DNA of 50,616 nt, from contig JAANBB010000296.1 in assembly GCA_014621425.1 (NCBI GenBank), forward strand, positions 1 through 50,616, read 5' to 3'. This document shows, in pieces, positions 11,885 through 22,586 of this stretch (position 1 is its first letter; every line of letters begins with the position of its first letter). The stretch is from Cylindrodendrum hubeiense (lineage: Eukaryota; Ascomycota; Sordariomycetes; Hypocreales; Nectriaceae). Made by a program: the position numbers and the translations under genes. A model generated the notes under the pieces. That model saw only the letters and a program-made list of their open reading frames with translations, was not told the DNA's origin and ran no database searches.

Positions 11885-12352
11885 GGTTGTGGTTGTGCCG
11901 GTTGGAGTTATCGCGATGTTCGATCTGGGACGTGAAGAATTTCGACGACTGACGTCTGATTGGCCTCGGCGGCGAAAGAGAACTTCCGGGGGTGTGCACG
12001 GCTCGCCAGGATTGATGCGCACACGCCCCACCTGCCAGCTCAACTTGGTCGGTGAACATGGACTTTGACGTTTCAATGCCTAAAAAGTTGGCAATAGCCT
12101 CGTGAACGACAGTAAACCCGACATAAGTTTCCTTTTACGGCGCTCATCAGGTCGGCTGCTGCGGGTGTCTATGTGGAAGGCCTGCCGTCCTCTCTTCACT
12201 TTCGTCTCACAAAGGAGCCGCCAGACGTGGGCCGCCAGATGTTGCTAGTTACATCTTCGCCGTGAAAAAGACACCAAGAGCACTAGCATCCCGAGCCCAG
12301 CTCGTCAGCAAAGGTCCTCGCACAAAGACTTAATGATATCAAGCTGACAAAT

Positions 12353-13744
12353 ATGGAGGAGCCCGTCAAGGAAAGAGGCTCGCTGAGCCCGCCATCCAGC
12401 CAGCAAACTCCTCGTGCAAACCAAGACACAGGTGTTAGTGGAAGATCAGGCACGACGTCCGAATCGCCAACCCTCACTAGAGATAAGCAACTTGGTTCCT
12501 CCCCGAGAGACCATGACAGTTCTATTGAAATACATCTCATGGAGCAGATGGAGCAGGAAAAGACCCGGTACCCCGGTGCCAGTAACTGGGCCCCAGCCGA
12601 GGAGCATCTCTTCGAGATCCTGTACATGCGTCAGGATCTCCCGATGCTTCCTCCAACTTGGGATATCGACTTTAGCGGTGTGCCAATCTCGGACGTCGTG
12701 TTTCAAACCTCTGAGGAATTCCCTGCTATAATTTACGCGCACTCAAAGGACTTTCGAGGCAAGTATCCCGCTCTTAACCTGAAGGCTATCTTCTAACTAT
12801 CTGTAGCTACCATGGCACTCATGCGGTTAATTGACCTCACCTCGAGGGTCAGAACCAACTTACAGACTGGCTTCCGCCAGAAAGTTCCTGGGATTATCAA
12901 GCGCGAGCTGGACAAGTACCTGAGCTGGGCCGCCCAGGATGGCGACTACGCCCACCTCCGCATCGTCCCCAACATTGTCACCGAAGTCATCGACACTACC
13001 ATGCCAGAGGGCGAGATCACAGAGTACCTACAGGATCGGATGCGGGTTTTGGCAAGGCTTCAGCGCGAGTTTCTCAGGGTGGATAGGGACCCGCAGTTCT
13101 GGGACGTGGTGAAGCCGAGCATCATGGTGTCGCCTCGGGTGAAGTTGGAGCCCGAGGATGGAAGTCCGTTGATAGAGAGGTGGTCGAAAGCTAAGACGGG
13201 AAGACTCAATTCGTCTCTAGGACCCGACGAGCTTGCGACGGAGACGCCGACTCGGAACAGGACTGTGCAGATGGACGTTGGGTGTAAGAGGTTACGACTG
13301 TTTCCGAGTCCTACGACGACAGGAGTCGATGAGCTGGCCGAATACCCCCCCGAAGAGGAACACAAACCGGCCACCGAAGGCTCTCGCTTCAAGAGAATCA
13401 AGCTCGAAGATGAAGAGAACTACAATCAATCGAAATCACCCTCCCCTCCACAACCCACAGAACCCGAAACCCCCTCTCGTCTAACTTACAGCCGCCATCC
13501 GCCCGTGGTTTACGGACTCTTCATCCTCAACACCACAGTCCTGCTGCTCACAATCGACGCCTCCCAGGGGGACTCCGCCTACGTTAGCTTCCACGTGCAG
13601 GCCAACTTCCAGGATCAGCATCAGAGCATTTGGAATGCCCTGACTGTCGCTATTGCTGTGTGCCTCGCACGCGACGAGCTGATGACTCGCACATCCGACT
13701 TTGAGGACCTGCCCGTTGTCGAGGACAGTGATCCGGATGCATGA
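12353..13744 (+). CDS. Conserved fungal protein of unknown function, GC-AG intron
   Basis: I do not recognise a named family. Two exons, 12353-12758 and 12807-13744, give 447 aa. The 48-nt intron starts GCAAGT (consensus AG|GCAAGT) and ends CTAACTATCTGTAG. Only this join keeps frame, reading HSKDFR-ATMALMRLIDL; the nearby GT at 12763 would shift frame. The N-terminal third is Ser/Pro-rich and disordered. A compact middle domain (about residues 75-260) contains PPTWDIDF, DVVFQTSEEFPAIIYAHS and KRELDKYLSWAAQDG. A charged linker follows with basic patches such as SRFKRIKLEDEE that could be nuclear signals. A conserved-looking C-terminal block holds PPVVYGLFILNT and IWNALTVAIAVCLARD. Nuclear location is a guess. 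Confidence 0.72.
12759..12806 (+). other. GC-AG spliceosomal intron
   Basis: A 48-nt intron with a GC donor in its ideal context (AG|GCAAGT), a strong CTAAC branch site and a TAG acceptor. It is required to join the two exons of the surrounding gene in frame. Confidence 0.8.
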
Positions 13745-14266
13745 GATTGAGGACTAGGCTCGTGGAAGACCCCGAGGAACTTTGGGGAGTGTGGTACTTG
13801 AGATATGATACTGTTGTTGCTGCAGCTGTTTTGAGTTACCCTTTTGATGTTTTGGCTGTTGCAGATACCCCCTTTTACCATTATACACGATCATCATGTC
13901 ACTGTTTAGTCCCTAGAGATGTTGCTTAGCACATATTCCCATGAGAAATACACCGAAGCTCACAACATAAACAAAGTTCACAAATGAGATGGAATCCTGT
14001 GCAGAGTTGAAAGCAGAGAGGCTCTATGTTCATGGCTCTCTATATCTATGACCGTATCTGATGCGTGACCTGGTGATCCCTTCTATTCCCAACGCCCAAC
14101 AATGACGGCTGCCCACGGCCCACGCGTCTCTATATCTGTACATACGTGGCCATCACAATCATTTACCACGAGGGTTTTTGTAAAAGCAAAAGGTGGAGAT
14201 TTTGAAGCGTTGGGGCGCGTGGGGAAACATAAAAAGGGGCAATAAAACAAAATGTAAAGGAGGGTT

Positions 14267-15597
14267 CTACAAGTCCTCATGCTCAACGGGCATCATAACG
14301 TCCAGTTGGCGAAGTATTCGTTGGTACAAGAACAGCATGCAGCCGCTCTGGATAAAGGTCCACACGCCTCGGGGCCCAACGCCGCGGAACCAACCGGCCA
14401 TGCCCTCTGTGCGGTAGATGACCTTGAGGCCAGTCACCACAGAGGAAGCCTCGAGGGCAACAGCGCCGGGCCTGGGTCGGTGTGTGTTGGGGGAGGAGGT
14501 AGAGATGTGTCGGATTTGCGGGTTGGGGTCTTTGGGGTGGCGGGACTCGGTTGGTGTGTTGACCTGCGTCTGGAGGCGTGTCTTGACGACGTCGAGAGGA
14601 CAGGTGATGACACCAGCGAGGCCGCCAGCACTAGCACCGGTGAGGAGCTCGAGAGGGACGCCAATATCGCGGCTCTGCTTGTACTGACGGGCCCAAGTGG
14701 TGAACTGCTCCCAAAACATGAACTGCAGGGCGGAGAACGGCAGATCTCGGTATAGGGTGGCCTTGTAGCCGTAGAAGAGGGCGGAGGCTCCCTCGGTCCG
14801 GACAATTGTGCGCGCGGCGTCGATTGTACCGCGGTAGTTGTAGCCGGAATGGAAGTGAGTGTTGTTGTATCGACCCTGGAGTTGTAATCGGGTCTTGAGG
14901 ACTTCTGACGGAACGTATACGATGGATGAAGCAAGATCTCCGAGGAATCCTAAAAGAATGGTAGTTAGAATTTGTATAGAAGCAATTAGGCTGTAGTAAG
15001 GGAACCCACCTGCTGATAGGTATGCCAGATGTTGCTGGAGGCCATGGTCGATCAAGAAGCGCTTGCTCCACTCGTAAGTGCCGAAGAACAGTACGGTGCC
15101 GGGGAATGAGCCGCTCAATGCGGGGATCCAGCCGCCATAGAGACCTCTTCGGATACCCTCCTGCCTCCAGATGGTGTAATAGGATTGCCCGAGCGATGTG
15201 TACTTCGGGGGGTGATGCGGGTCGCCCTGCTGCCTCGTCTTCACTGTGTCGAGCGAGTGCATTAATAAGTCACCCGTCGACCCTCCAATGCCTCCCGCAA
15301 TCATAGCCTGCCATTGTAACCATGTTAGCGCAATCGTTTCTAGCACTCGATGGCCATCCACGGCGGAAAGGGACGTGGGGAACGCACATGGAGATATGGC
15401 GGGCGGGCTTCGGACTCGACATCTTCGTTGGTCATGATCTGGTTCGGGGAGAGTCCGGCACTGTTACTATCCAAGCGGCGGCCCGTTTGGCCGGCATCTC
15501 GATGCCCGGGAGAGGGTGCGTAATCGCTCGCTGCGGTCGGGTTCGTCGTCGTAGCGGGGGCGAAGACGAGGGGCGAGTCCTGGAGACCTAGGGGCAT
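14267..15597 (-). CDS. Mitochondrial carrier, Mme1/YMR166C-like
   Basis: An inner-membrane solute carrier of the mitochondrial carrier family. Exons are 15388-15597, 15010-15307 and 14267-14949, giving 396 aa. Intron 1 is 80 nt (GTGCGT...CAG) and joins PPYLH to AMIAGGIGGSTGDLLMH. Intron 2 (14950-15009) is 60 nt with no stop, so it looks like coding sequence in an open frame. Removing it gives the family reading YLSAGFLGDLASS. Carrier signatures are HSLDTVKTR (Ser for the usual Pro), VPSEVLKTR and CPLDVVKTR. A Pro/Ser-rich loop (about residues 295-325) lies in the last repeat. The VPSEVLKTRLQLQGRYNN block suggests the yeast Mme1 group, reported as a magnesium exporter, but the transported ion is not visible. 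The start could also be Met55. Confidence 0.75.
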
Positions 15598-16717
15598 TCT
15601 CCAAGGAGACGGCGGAGCGGCGCGCGGGACAGCGGATGAAGCTGGGTCACCACACGTGGGCGGAGAAAAGAGCGAACGGGGAGAGGATCCCGGGGACGTC
15701 GCTGGGGAGCAAGCGAAGAAGCCGGGAAGGCGAAGGGAGAGGGCGGAGGCGGGAGGTGGTGTCGGGGTCGCGTGCCGGTCGAGCGATGGAGACGATGATG
15801 TCGAGAATTTCGAGGGTTTGGACTCTTGAAATGCGCCCTCCTAGCGGGCCACGGCTTGCGCGCTGCGGGTCCTTCAGTGGTCAATGACACCGCAGTGCCT
15901 GAGTGCGCCAGCGCAGAGTCCCCCCCGGTTTCTTCCCTGACTCTCGTCCCTGGCTCTGACTAACCCGGGACTTTTTCACGGGGTCCGTGCACCTTCGCCA
16001 GGATGCGAGACCCCATTCCACAATGATATGAGCCTTCTGAACTGTCGACGTTTGATCTTGCGCTCTGAGCAACTTAAGAACTGCATAATGCCGCGTGAAT
16101 ACCAGCATAAGTTGTAACTAAAGACAGGGGATGCTCGGGGTTTCACACAGTGCACAATTTGTAATTTCCCGAGAATTCTCTAAAACAAACTCCCTAGTTT
16201 CGAGTATGGATGCCATTCACGGCGCCTGAAAACAGCCCTCAGTCACCAGGGCTTCAACAGCCCTGGATCATTGTCCGCGTCAAGACTGAAACTTAATACT
16301 GCACTAGCAGCCGAAAATTGAGGTTTCCGGGGGTATATAAGACTGTTCAATCCATCAGTTGATGGAAGAAACTCACTTGGGGTGGACTGCGGTTTCATGG
16401 AGGAAAATGGTTACAGAGGTGGACCACCGTTATCTGACGTGGTAAATTTCACACATTACATGTTCGGACACAATTGTGTGGGTGATCACCGAAGAGGTTT
16501 CCGAAGGGGGTTTGCCTACACTCCAATGGTATCAATGTGTGAGACAGAAGAGTATCCAGCGATGTACGTCGATGTGATGGGCAGTTGCTTTGAGAAATAA
16601 GTGGTATTTGTAAGTTCATGCAATGGACTTGTGATAAATCAATGCCAGTTCTATCCTGGGTCGTATTGTACATCCATCTCCCCCTGATGCTCTGTTACTC
16701 ATACACTTTTGCCATGC
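15598..16717. other. Intergenic region with a TATA-like box
   Basis: 1.1 kb between the MME1-like carrier promoter side (15598 upward) and the IMP2 3' end. It is GC-rich near the carrier and AT-rich from about 16040. A TATATAA element is at 16334-16340. About 60 bp downstream an ATG opens a 67-codon frame (16397-16600) with no recognisable motif. I do not call that frame a gene. Confidence 0.45.
16334..16340 (+). promoter_or_regulatory. Possible TATA box
   Basis: TATATAA in an AT-rich stretch, followed after about 57 bp by ATG of a 67-codon open frame ending at 16600. It could drive a short transcript. It may also be chance in AT-rich DNA. Confidence 0.25.
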
Positions 16718-17372
16718 TCACTCGGAAAGCTCGCTGCGCTTCACTCTGTCCGCCGCCGCAGGATGCTCCCGCCACCTCAACGTCCCAAACTTCCGGAATG
16801 GATATATGACGTACGTCACCCGCCCCGTCAGGAGCTGTTTTGAAACCGGACCGTACGTGTTGCTATCCAGGCTCGATCCTGGCGGCCCATCGCCCTCCAC
16901 CCACACGTGGCCCTGCGGCACCCTCACGGTTGGCAACGGATGCGGTGCCTTGGTCTGCACCACGTCGTTTTCCAGCGCGACAACTCGCTTGATGGCAATG
17001 CTCTCGGGATGCATAGGGCTTCTGCGTTCCAATGTCAGCTTAGGTTCTCTTCTCCCTACACCTCGCATGAAAAGGTGCTGTGAGCAAAGGTCTTCCATAC
17101 CGCAACGTAACGACCATGCCCCTCTCGAGGTTCTCCTGCGGCGACCACTTGTAGTTGAAAATCACGTCCCGCCGCAGAGTCGAGTCCTTTTCGTCATTCA
17201 ACAGCGGAAACATCGAGTTGCCGTCCACAACCGTCAGTTCCGCCACGTGAAGGTTGAATATGGCAATGACGGGGATCCACGTCGCGAAGCCAAATAGCTT
17301 CCACGCCGTGGCCCGCATGACGCCGGGTTGGCCGCCACCCCTCACCCTGCCCCATATTGAGCCTAGAGCCAT
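16718..17372 (-). CDS. IMP2: Mitochondrial inner membrane protease subunit 2
   Basis: A peptidase S26 (signal peptidase I-like) of the inner membrane facing the intermembrane space; with Imp1 it matures sorted precursors. Exons are 17101-17372 and 16718-17021, with a 79-nt GTATGG...CAG phase-2 intron, giving 191 aa. A transmembrane segment (about 25-42, WKLFGFATWIPVIAIF) precedes the catalytic Ser53 in DGNSMFPLLN. After the splice, VVTLR-SPMHPES leads to IKRVVALEND with the catalytic Lys102. The box GHVWVEGDGPPGSSLDSNTYGPVS is the typical S26 C-terminal motif. The long NDEKDSTLRRD insertion is normal for fungal Imp2. The length fits the family. Confidence 0.92.
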
Positions 17373-17999
17373 GAGGCGTCGATATTTACCGTCGTCGTTG
17401 AGGCGCGGCGTTGTGGGACATTTCGTATGAGATGAGCACAGTGGGAGCTCGGTTCTTGGTGATCACTGATGTGACAGGATTGTCTAAGCTTTTCTCGGCT
17501 AGTCCCGGCACCCACATTAACACACATTGTCGCATGCCCCCATGCCTTCAACCGACAAGTGTTCTCCTCAACCGAGCCTCAACTTGCAGCGATCCCCTCC
17601 ACCCTGGTTAATGTCGTACCGTCCATGTTAAATCCCAGCTCAATGCACCGGCTCAAATAGCAAATTGAAATATGGTCGCACTCAATCGATATGTCGCCAT
17701 TTGTCGCCACATGCCCACATGCCCACAATAAGAAGTTAAGAACTCACAATGAGACACCTAGCCAAAGAGATTGATCGTGAAAAAGCCGTGTTAGACGCCA
17801 CTTCCTACTTGAATAACTACATGAATGTCGAACTTTTGTGATGCTTTTGCAGCCTGGGCAGACGCCTTCTGCCCGTCTCCCAAACCGCGTCTAATGACAC
17901 CGTTTTTCGTCCGACGCCCCGCTCGAGGGGCAAACCGGGACTGCCTCGAGCAGACCTGCCGATTCAGCTCGTCCCGGCATGATATATCCCGGCCAATCC
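17373..17999. other. Intergenic region between IMP2 and the eIF2-alpha 3' end
   Basis: About 630 bp that should contain the IMP2 promoter (near 17373) and the eIF2-alpha 3' UTR (below 18000). No open frame with family features. No repeat or RNA gene was seen. Confidence 0.5.
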
Positions 18000-19088
18000 T
18001 TAGATGGTCTCGGGGATGTTGTCGTCGCTGTCGCTCATACTCTCGTCGCCGCTGACCTCGGCGTTCTCCCGCTCGCGCTTCTCCATGAGCGCCTGGAGCT
18101 CCGCATCGTCGCTCTCGGTAACGGCCTTGGGCTCCATCTTGACGATCAGGTTGCCACCTGCAGACTGGATGCTCTTTCGGATCTCGACAATAGCCTCCTG
18201 CAGGGCGGTGATTCCTACGCTCTTGTCCAGGCACGTGTTGGTGAGGACGTAAAGGGGAGGGGACACAAGCTTGACCTTCACTTGGGACTCCTCGGTGTTC
18301 CTGGCCTCGGCGGTACGCAGGGCAGTCTTGACAGCGTCGATGCCCTCATAACCGAAGCAGGTGACCTCGATATCGGCTCGGACCTTGGTCGGTTGGGGAG
18401 TGAGTCGCTTGCTGATGTAGAGCTTGAGCTCATCCGCGACAGGCTGGTTGGGGAAGGTGATATCGTTCCAAACCTCGGGGTTGCTTCACAATGTTAGCTA
18501 TGATTCAACATCCCAAAATCTATGCGACTGACGTGATAGAGAGCTTGAAAGCATCGATGGCGTGGCCGAACTTCTTGTTCAGAGGCCAGGCTATGCTCTC
18601 GTATAGAGACTCGATAGGGTTCTGGGTCTTCTCGGCGACGTGTCGCATGATGGAATGGACCATCTTTCCCTTATTGTATCGCTCCTCGCACTTCACGATA
18701 TCCTCGGGAGATACTCGTCGCTTCGACAGATCGATATATCCTGCCACCTCGTAAGTTCCCATTCGAAATCGCTCAGGCCTCCCAATCAGGCTTACCCTTC
18801 TCCTTGTCCACACGGAGCACCACGACAACCTCATTGCGACCGACTCGGATGAGCTTCTGGATACTTCGGATACGTCTTCGCGAAAGTTCGGAGAGGAGAA
18901 TCATGCCGTCGATGTTGTCGTACTCGAGCAGCTTGACGTAGGCACCCATCTCGGCGATCTACAGAGTGGGTCAGACTGGGTGTATGCCAATAGACTAGAT
19001 TTTGACTGACCTGCTTGACATTGACCATGACGAAGCTATCGATCTCCGGGTACTTGTCCTCGTAAAAACGGCAGTTTGTTAACGACAT
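18000..19088 (-). CDS. SUI2: Translation initiation factor eIF2 subunit alpha
   Basis: The alpha subunit of eIF2, which carries initiator tRNA to the 40S subunit and is the target of stress kinases. Four exons: 19011-19088, 18796-18958, 18533-18740 and 18000-18483, with introns of 52, 55 and 49 nt; 310 aa in total. The N-terminal S1/OB domain contains [28 protein letters not shown]. The regulatory phosphoserine is Ser52 here, counting Met (Ser51 in the usual numbering). The helical domain ([16 protein letters not shown]) and the C-terminal alpha-beta domain ([23 protein letters not shown]) follow. The tail is acidic ([17 protein letters not shown]). Its start is 411 bp from the BUB3 start on the other strand, so the two probably share a promoter region. 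Confidence 0.98.
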
Positions 19089-19499
19089 ATTGGCGGTATT
19101 GTCGAGGGTTCGGAAGGTTGGGTCGGTTTATAGAGGCGAGGTGGGGTTGGATCCCAAGGTGGGCTTTTGCACACACGAGTCGAGCTTCGAATACGGCGGA
19201 AAAAGTCTGGGTGGTTGTGTTCTATCGGGGGCGGTAATATCAACCCTTCGTTCGTCGATTCTTCGTGATCTGGTCGCAAATCGTTTCTCGTGGAGGGGGA
19301 GTCAAGGATGCGGAGTCATAATTTTGACATTTTACGATACAGCCGATGATGGTGGGGTGTGGCGGGGTGTGGCTAGTTTGTGGGCGGTAAGCCCCGGCAG
19401 AACCCACCAGATCAACTATGATGGAAGCTATCGCCACGTGACTAAGCAAGTAAACATCCAAAGCTTCACCTGCCATTCACTTCAAGCGCGCAATTGGCA
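19089..19499. promoter_or_regulatory. Bidirectional promoter region of eIF2-alpha and BUB3
   Basis: A 411-bp gap between divergent start codons. It holds GC-rich tracts including a doubled GGGGTGTGGC at about 19352-19373. No clear TATA box was found for either side. That it drives both genes is inferred from spacing. Confidence 0.6.
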
Positions 19500-20710
19500 A
19501 TGGCTCCTGGTACGTTCTTCGCGCGCGCAACTGATTTCTTGTAGTCTGCAGTTCTAACACAGTCACAGCGACACAATACGAATTGTCCCCGCCCCCGGGC
19601 GACGCGGTATCCTCCATCTCCTTCGCGCCGACCTCAGGGACTAAGCTCCTGGTCTCGTCATGGGACAAGAAGGTCTACTGCTACGATATCGCTGGCGGCG
19701 CAGGCGAGACGAACCTAATCAACACTTATGAGCATCAAGCGCCAGTACTTGACGTGTGCTTTGGCGCCGACGACAATGAGGCTTTCACAGCAGGCATGGA
19801 CTGGGCGGTCAACAAGTGGGCATCCTGCATTTATACGCGCCCTCAGGTACATGGAACTAACGAGATCGCGCAGGATCGATTTGGAAAGCGGAGAGAAGAC
19901 TCTTCTAAGCAAGCATTCTGCGCCGGTGCGCTGTGTAACGTACAGCCGTTCGCATTGTAGGTTCACTTTCGCTCGTTGCCGTGCCAAGCTAACAGGGAGA
20001 CAGCCATTCTCGTCTCCGCGTCATGGGACTGCAGTCTCAACCTTCACAACCTCAAGGACCCTTCAAGCGCTCCCATTCGAGTTGCGTTGCCAGGCAAGCC
20101 TCATGCGCTAGCTTCCAGCCCTACCAAGGTTGTTGTCGCCATGACAGGACGTGTCATCAACATTTACGACCTCGACACCATCGCTGAGCTGTTTGTTTCT
20201 GGCTCCACGGATCTGAAGCCATGGCAGCAACGCGAATCCTCTCTTCGATATCTCACAAGGGCTGTGGCTTGCATGCCCAACGATGCTGGATATGCTACTA
20301 GCAGTATTGAGGGTCGAGTTGCTGTGGAGTGGTTCGAGGACACCGCGGAATCCCAAGCCCGCAAGTATGCGTTCAAGTGCCATCGTCAAGCGGCAGCTGA
20401 TGGTGATGGTGATATCGTGTATCCCGTGAATGCACTGGCGTTTCACCCAGTTCACGGAACATTCGCATCGGGAGGTGGTGACGGCACTGCTGCCTTGTGG
20501 GACGCCGAGGCAAAGCGAAGGCTAAAACAGTACCAGAAGTTCCCAAACAGTGTTGCAGCGCTCGCATTCTCCAGTGACGGCAAGTACCTGGCCGTGGGAG
20601 TATGCCCCGGCTTCGAGACTGGGCAGGAAGACTACAATGGCGAGGGTCAGACCTCCGTGTTAATTCGGGAGCTTGGAGACAACGAGGCAAAGGGAAAGGG
20701 TGCCAAGTAA
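19500..20710 (+). CDS. BUB3: Mitotic spindle checkpoint WD40 protein Bub3
   Basis: Bub3 is a seven-bladed WD40 propeller that recruits Bub1 and BubR1/Mad3 to kinetochores by binding phosphorylated MELT motifs. Four exons: 19500-19509 (only 10 nt), 19569-19815, 19874-19956 and 20004-20710, with introns of 59, 58 and 47 nt; 348 aa. The spliced start reads MAPATQYELSPPPGDAVSSI. Exon 3 supplies IDLESGEKTLLSKHSAPVRC. The last splice gives SHSILVSASWDCSLNLHN. Diagnostic Bub3 blocks are VAVEWFEDT, KYAFKCHR and YPVNALAFHPVHGTFASGGGDG. The C-terminal tail is Lys/Gly-rich. For intron 3 a CAG at 20001-20003 is used rather than the earlier AACAG, because only that keeps frame. Confidence 0.95.
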
Positions 20711-20903
20711 ACAGTGGTGTACAAGAGAGGGCGGCCTCATCCGAATAGGCGTTCGGGCGGGTGATGGGATCTTGTTTGCGTTTAATTGAAACTGGTATTC
20801 TTGAATTCAGGGGGGACGTTAACATGTAGATACCCCTGCATCGGACTGGATGTTGATGAATCCGTTGTGACCTGTTCCATTCAATCCCCTCATTTCCTTA
20901 TAC

Positions 20904-21943
20904 TCACTGATCCTGCTCTCCTTTATCAGAGTCCATCTCTTTGCCCCCACTTGATTCTACAGGTCCGGGCGTTGTTGAGAAGCAATCTTCATCACTTCTT
21001 GTGCCCAGTGAAGGGCTTCGACAGGCGGTCTTTCGATGAGAATCATCAGGTGGACTTGGCGGAACGTGATGTATGGACATGGGTTGTCGTCCTGAGTTAT
21101 TCATACTCAATTTGCGTATGGGCCTCTGGGGAGGGCGACCAGAAAATATTTCTTTGACATCGAAACCGTCGCGACACTGAAATTCTGGGCTACCAGACGG
21201 TGAAAGGTAGGCATTGGTGGTTCTTGTGGGGACCTTGTAGTCCCTGATGCGGACTCCCCTGCGAATCGTGTACTTCCCCTTTGTCTCGACGTCACGAGGG
21301 GCATTCCGAGGAACAGGACACAATTTCTTTTCTAGCGGCGCCCTAGGTACAGGTTTGACGAGCCGCGGAAGATCGATGTTGGGAGACAGAGCGATGTATT
21401 CGAGTGGACCTCGGTCTGGTCAGTCTTTACCAGCTGCAAGAATAGGATCATGAGATGAGGATTAAATACCTGTTTCGGACCTAACAACCGCTGGTGAACC
21501 ATCTCTGACGGAGCGGATTGACTCGTTCCTCTTTCTCTTCAATGCGATACGGGTGAGGAAAGTTGGCGGATTGAACTTGGGACTGCTACATGTCCCTGTC
21601 CTCTGGACGACCCTGTTGTGGCTATCTTGTGGGTAATCGCCTGAGAGCTGTGTTTCTGGGATTCTAATCCTGTCAGTAGAGATCATAGAGGCCAAGGCAG
21701 AGGAGACACATGCACGTCAATACCCCTGAACTCGTCCGGCGTTGACAACACGAAACTGGGTTGAGTGACGTCGTCGACATGCACCTGAAATTCCGGGGCA
21801 AGACTGCGTCTCGTGTAAGGGATTGGTGAATCCTCGGTGCCGTCCATACAAGGGACACTCGTTGCGCGTCCAAAACAGCCGTATCGCATCATGATATGGA
21901 GGGCTCCGAAACATTGCAGGACACACCAAAGTAACCTCAACAT
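20904..21943 (-). CDS. Unrecognised three-exon gene, possible secreted protein
   Basis: Not recognised. Exons 21724-21943, 21470-21655 and 20904-21415 join in frame to 305 aa. Intron 1 (68 nt, GTATTG...CCCAG) has a CTGAC branch site. Intron 2 (54 nt) runs GTATTT...CCAG. The N-terminus is hydrophobic (LLWCVLQCFGALHIMM), so a signal peptide or membrane anchor is possible. Exon 2 has a basic patch, ALKRKRNESIRSVRD. Exon 3 begins RGPLEYIALSPNIDLPRL and contains KKLCPVPRNAPRDVETKGKY. The tail is hydrophilic and acidic. Support is only that three neighbouring open frames on one strand join with fungal-type signals into one frame. It lies convergent to BUB3, with 193 bp between stops. It could be a lineage-specific gene or a chance assembly. 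Confidence 0.4.
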
Positions 21944-22586
21944 GAAGGATCAGTTCAATGGCATTCGCTGTCGTCGCGCGAGAAATTTAACGAATCCATA
22001 GTTCGGAGACGAAGAGGCGGTGGATTTCTCTTGTGAGGGAGGGCCGTCTTTAACGGCAGGAACCAATATCTCGATTTAGGGCAAGAGCGCCAGGCAACCC
22101 CAGGTGTCGGCCAATGCTGGTGTCGAGTGTCCTTTCACAGACACAGGAACAGAAACTCTCGGATTTAAATAACTGATTGAAATGAGTTTCCCTCTGGCTC
22201 ATATCACTGCTGTAGACTTTAGTGCTAAGCACCACACCGATGATCAAGCCCAGATGATACCCATGCGCGTAGCATCTGCAACTACTCCCACAAGAACTTG
22301 GCCATAATGGGTCGCGACATGTGTAACGAAAGTCGTGGTTTTATTAGAATTAGCCTCTATGGTGTCAATTTGGAAATTGAATCTTATTTTTGTCTCGAGA
22401 CCAGTTGTCCTTCACCACGCCCGCCTCTCATACACTGCACTCCCTTCTTGCCAACGAGTGAATAGGTGTCGACGCGGCCACCACCGCCAATGGTGTGACT
22501 TGAAACGGAAGCTCTACTCCCCTCCTTTGATTGCCGGAATTGGCTGTCATTCGTTAGCAAGTTTCCCCGTGCAGGTTCTGGTGCGT
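21944..22586. other. Intergenic region
   Basis: About 640 bp between the start of the unrecognised gene and the 3' end of the aldo-keto reductase gene. No supported open frame, repeat or RNA gene. Confidence 0.45.
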
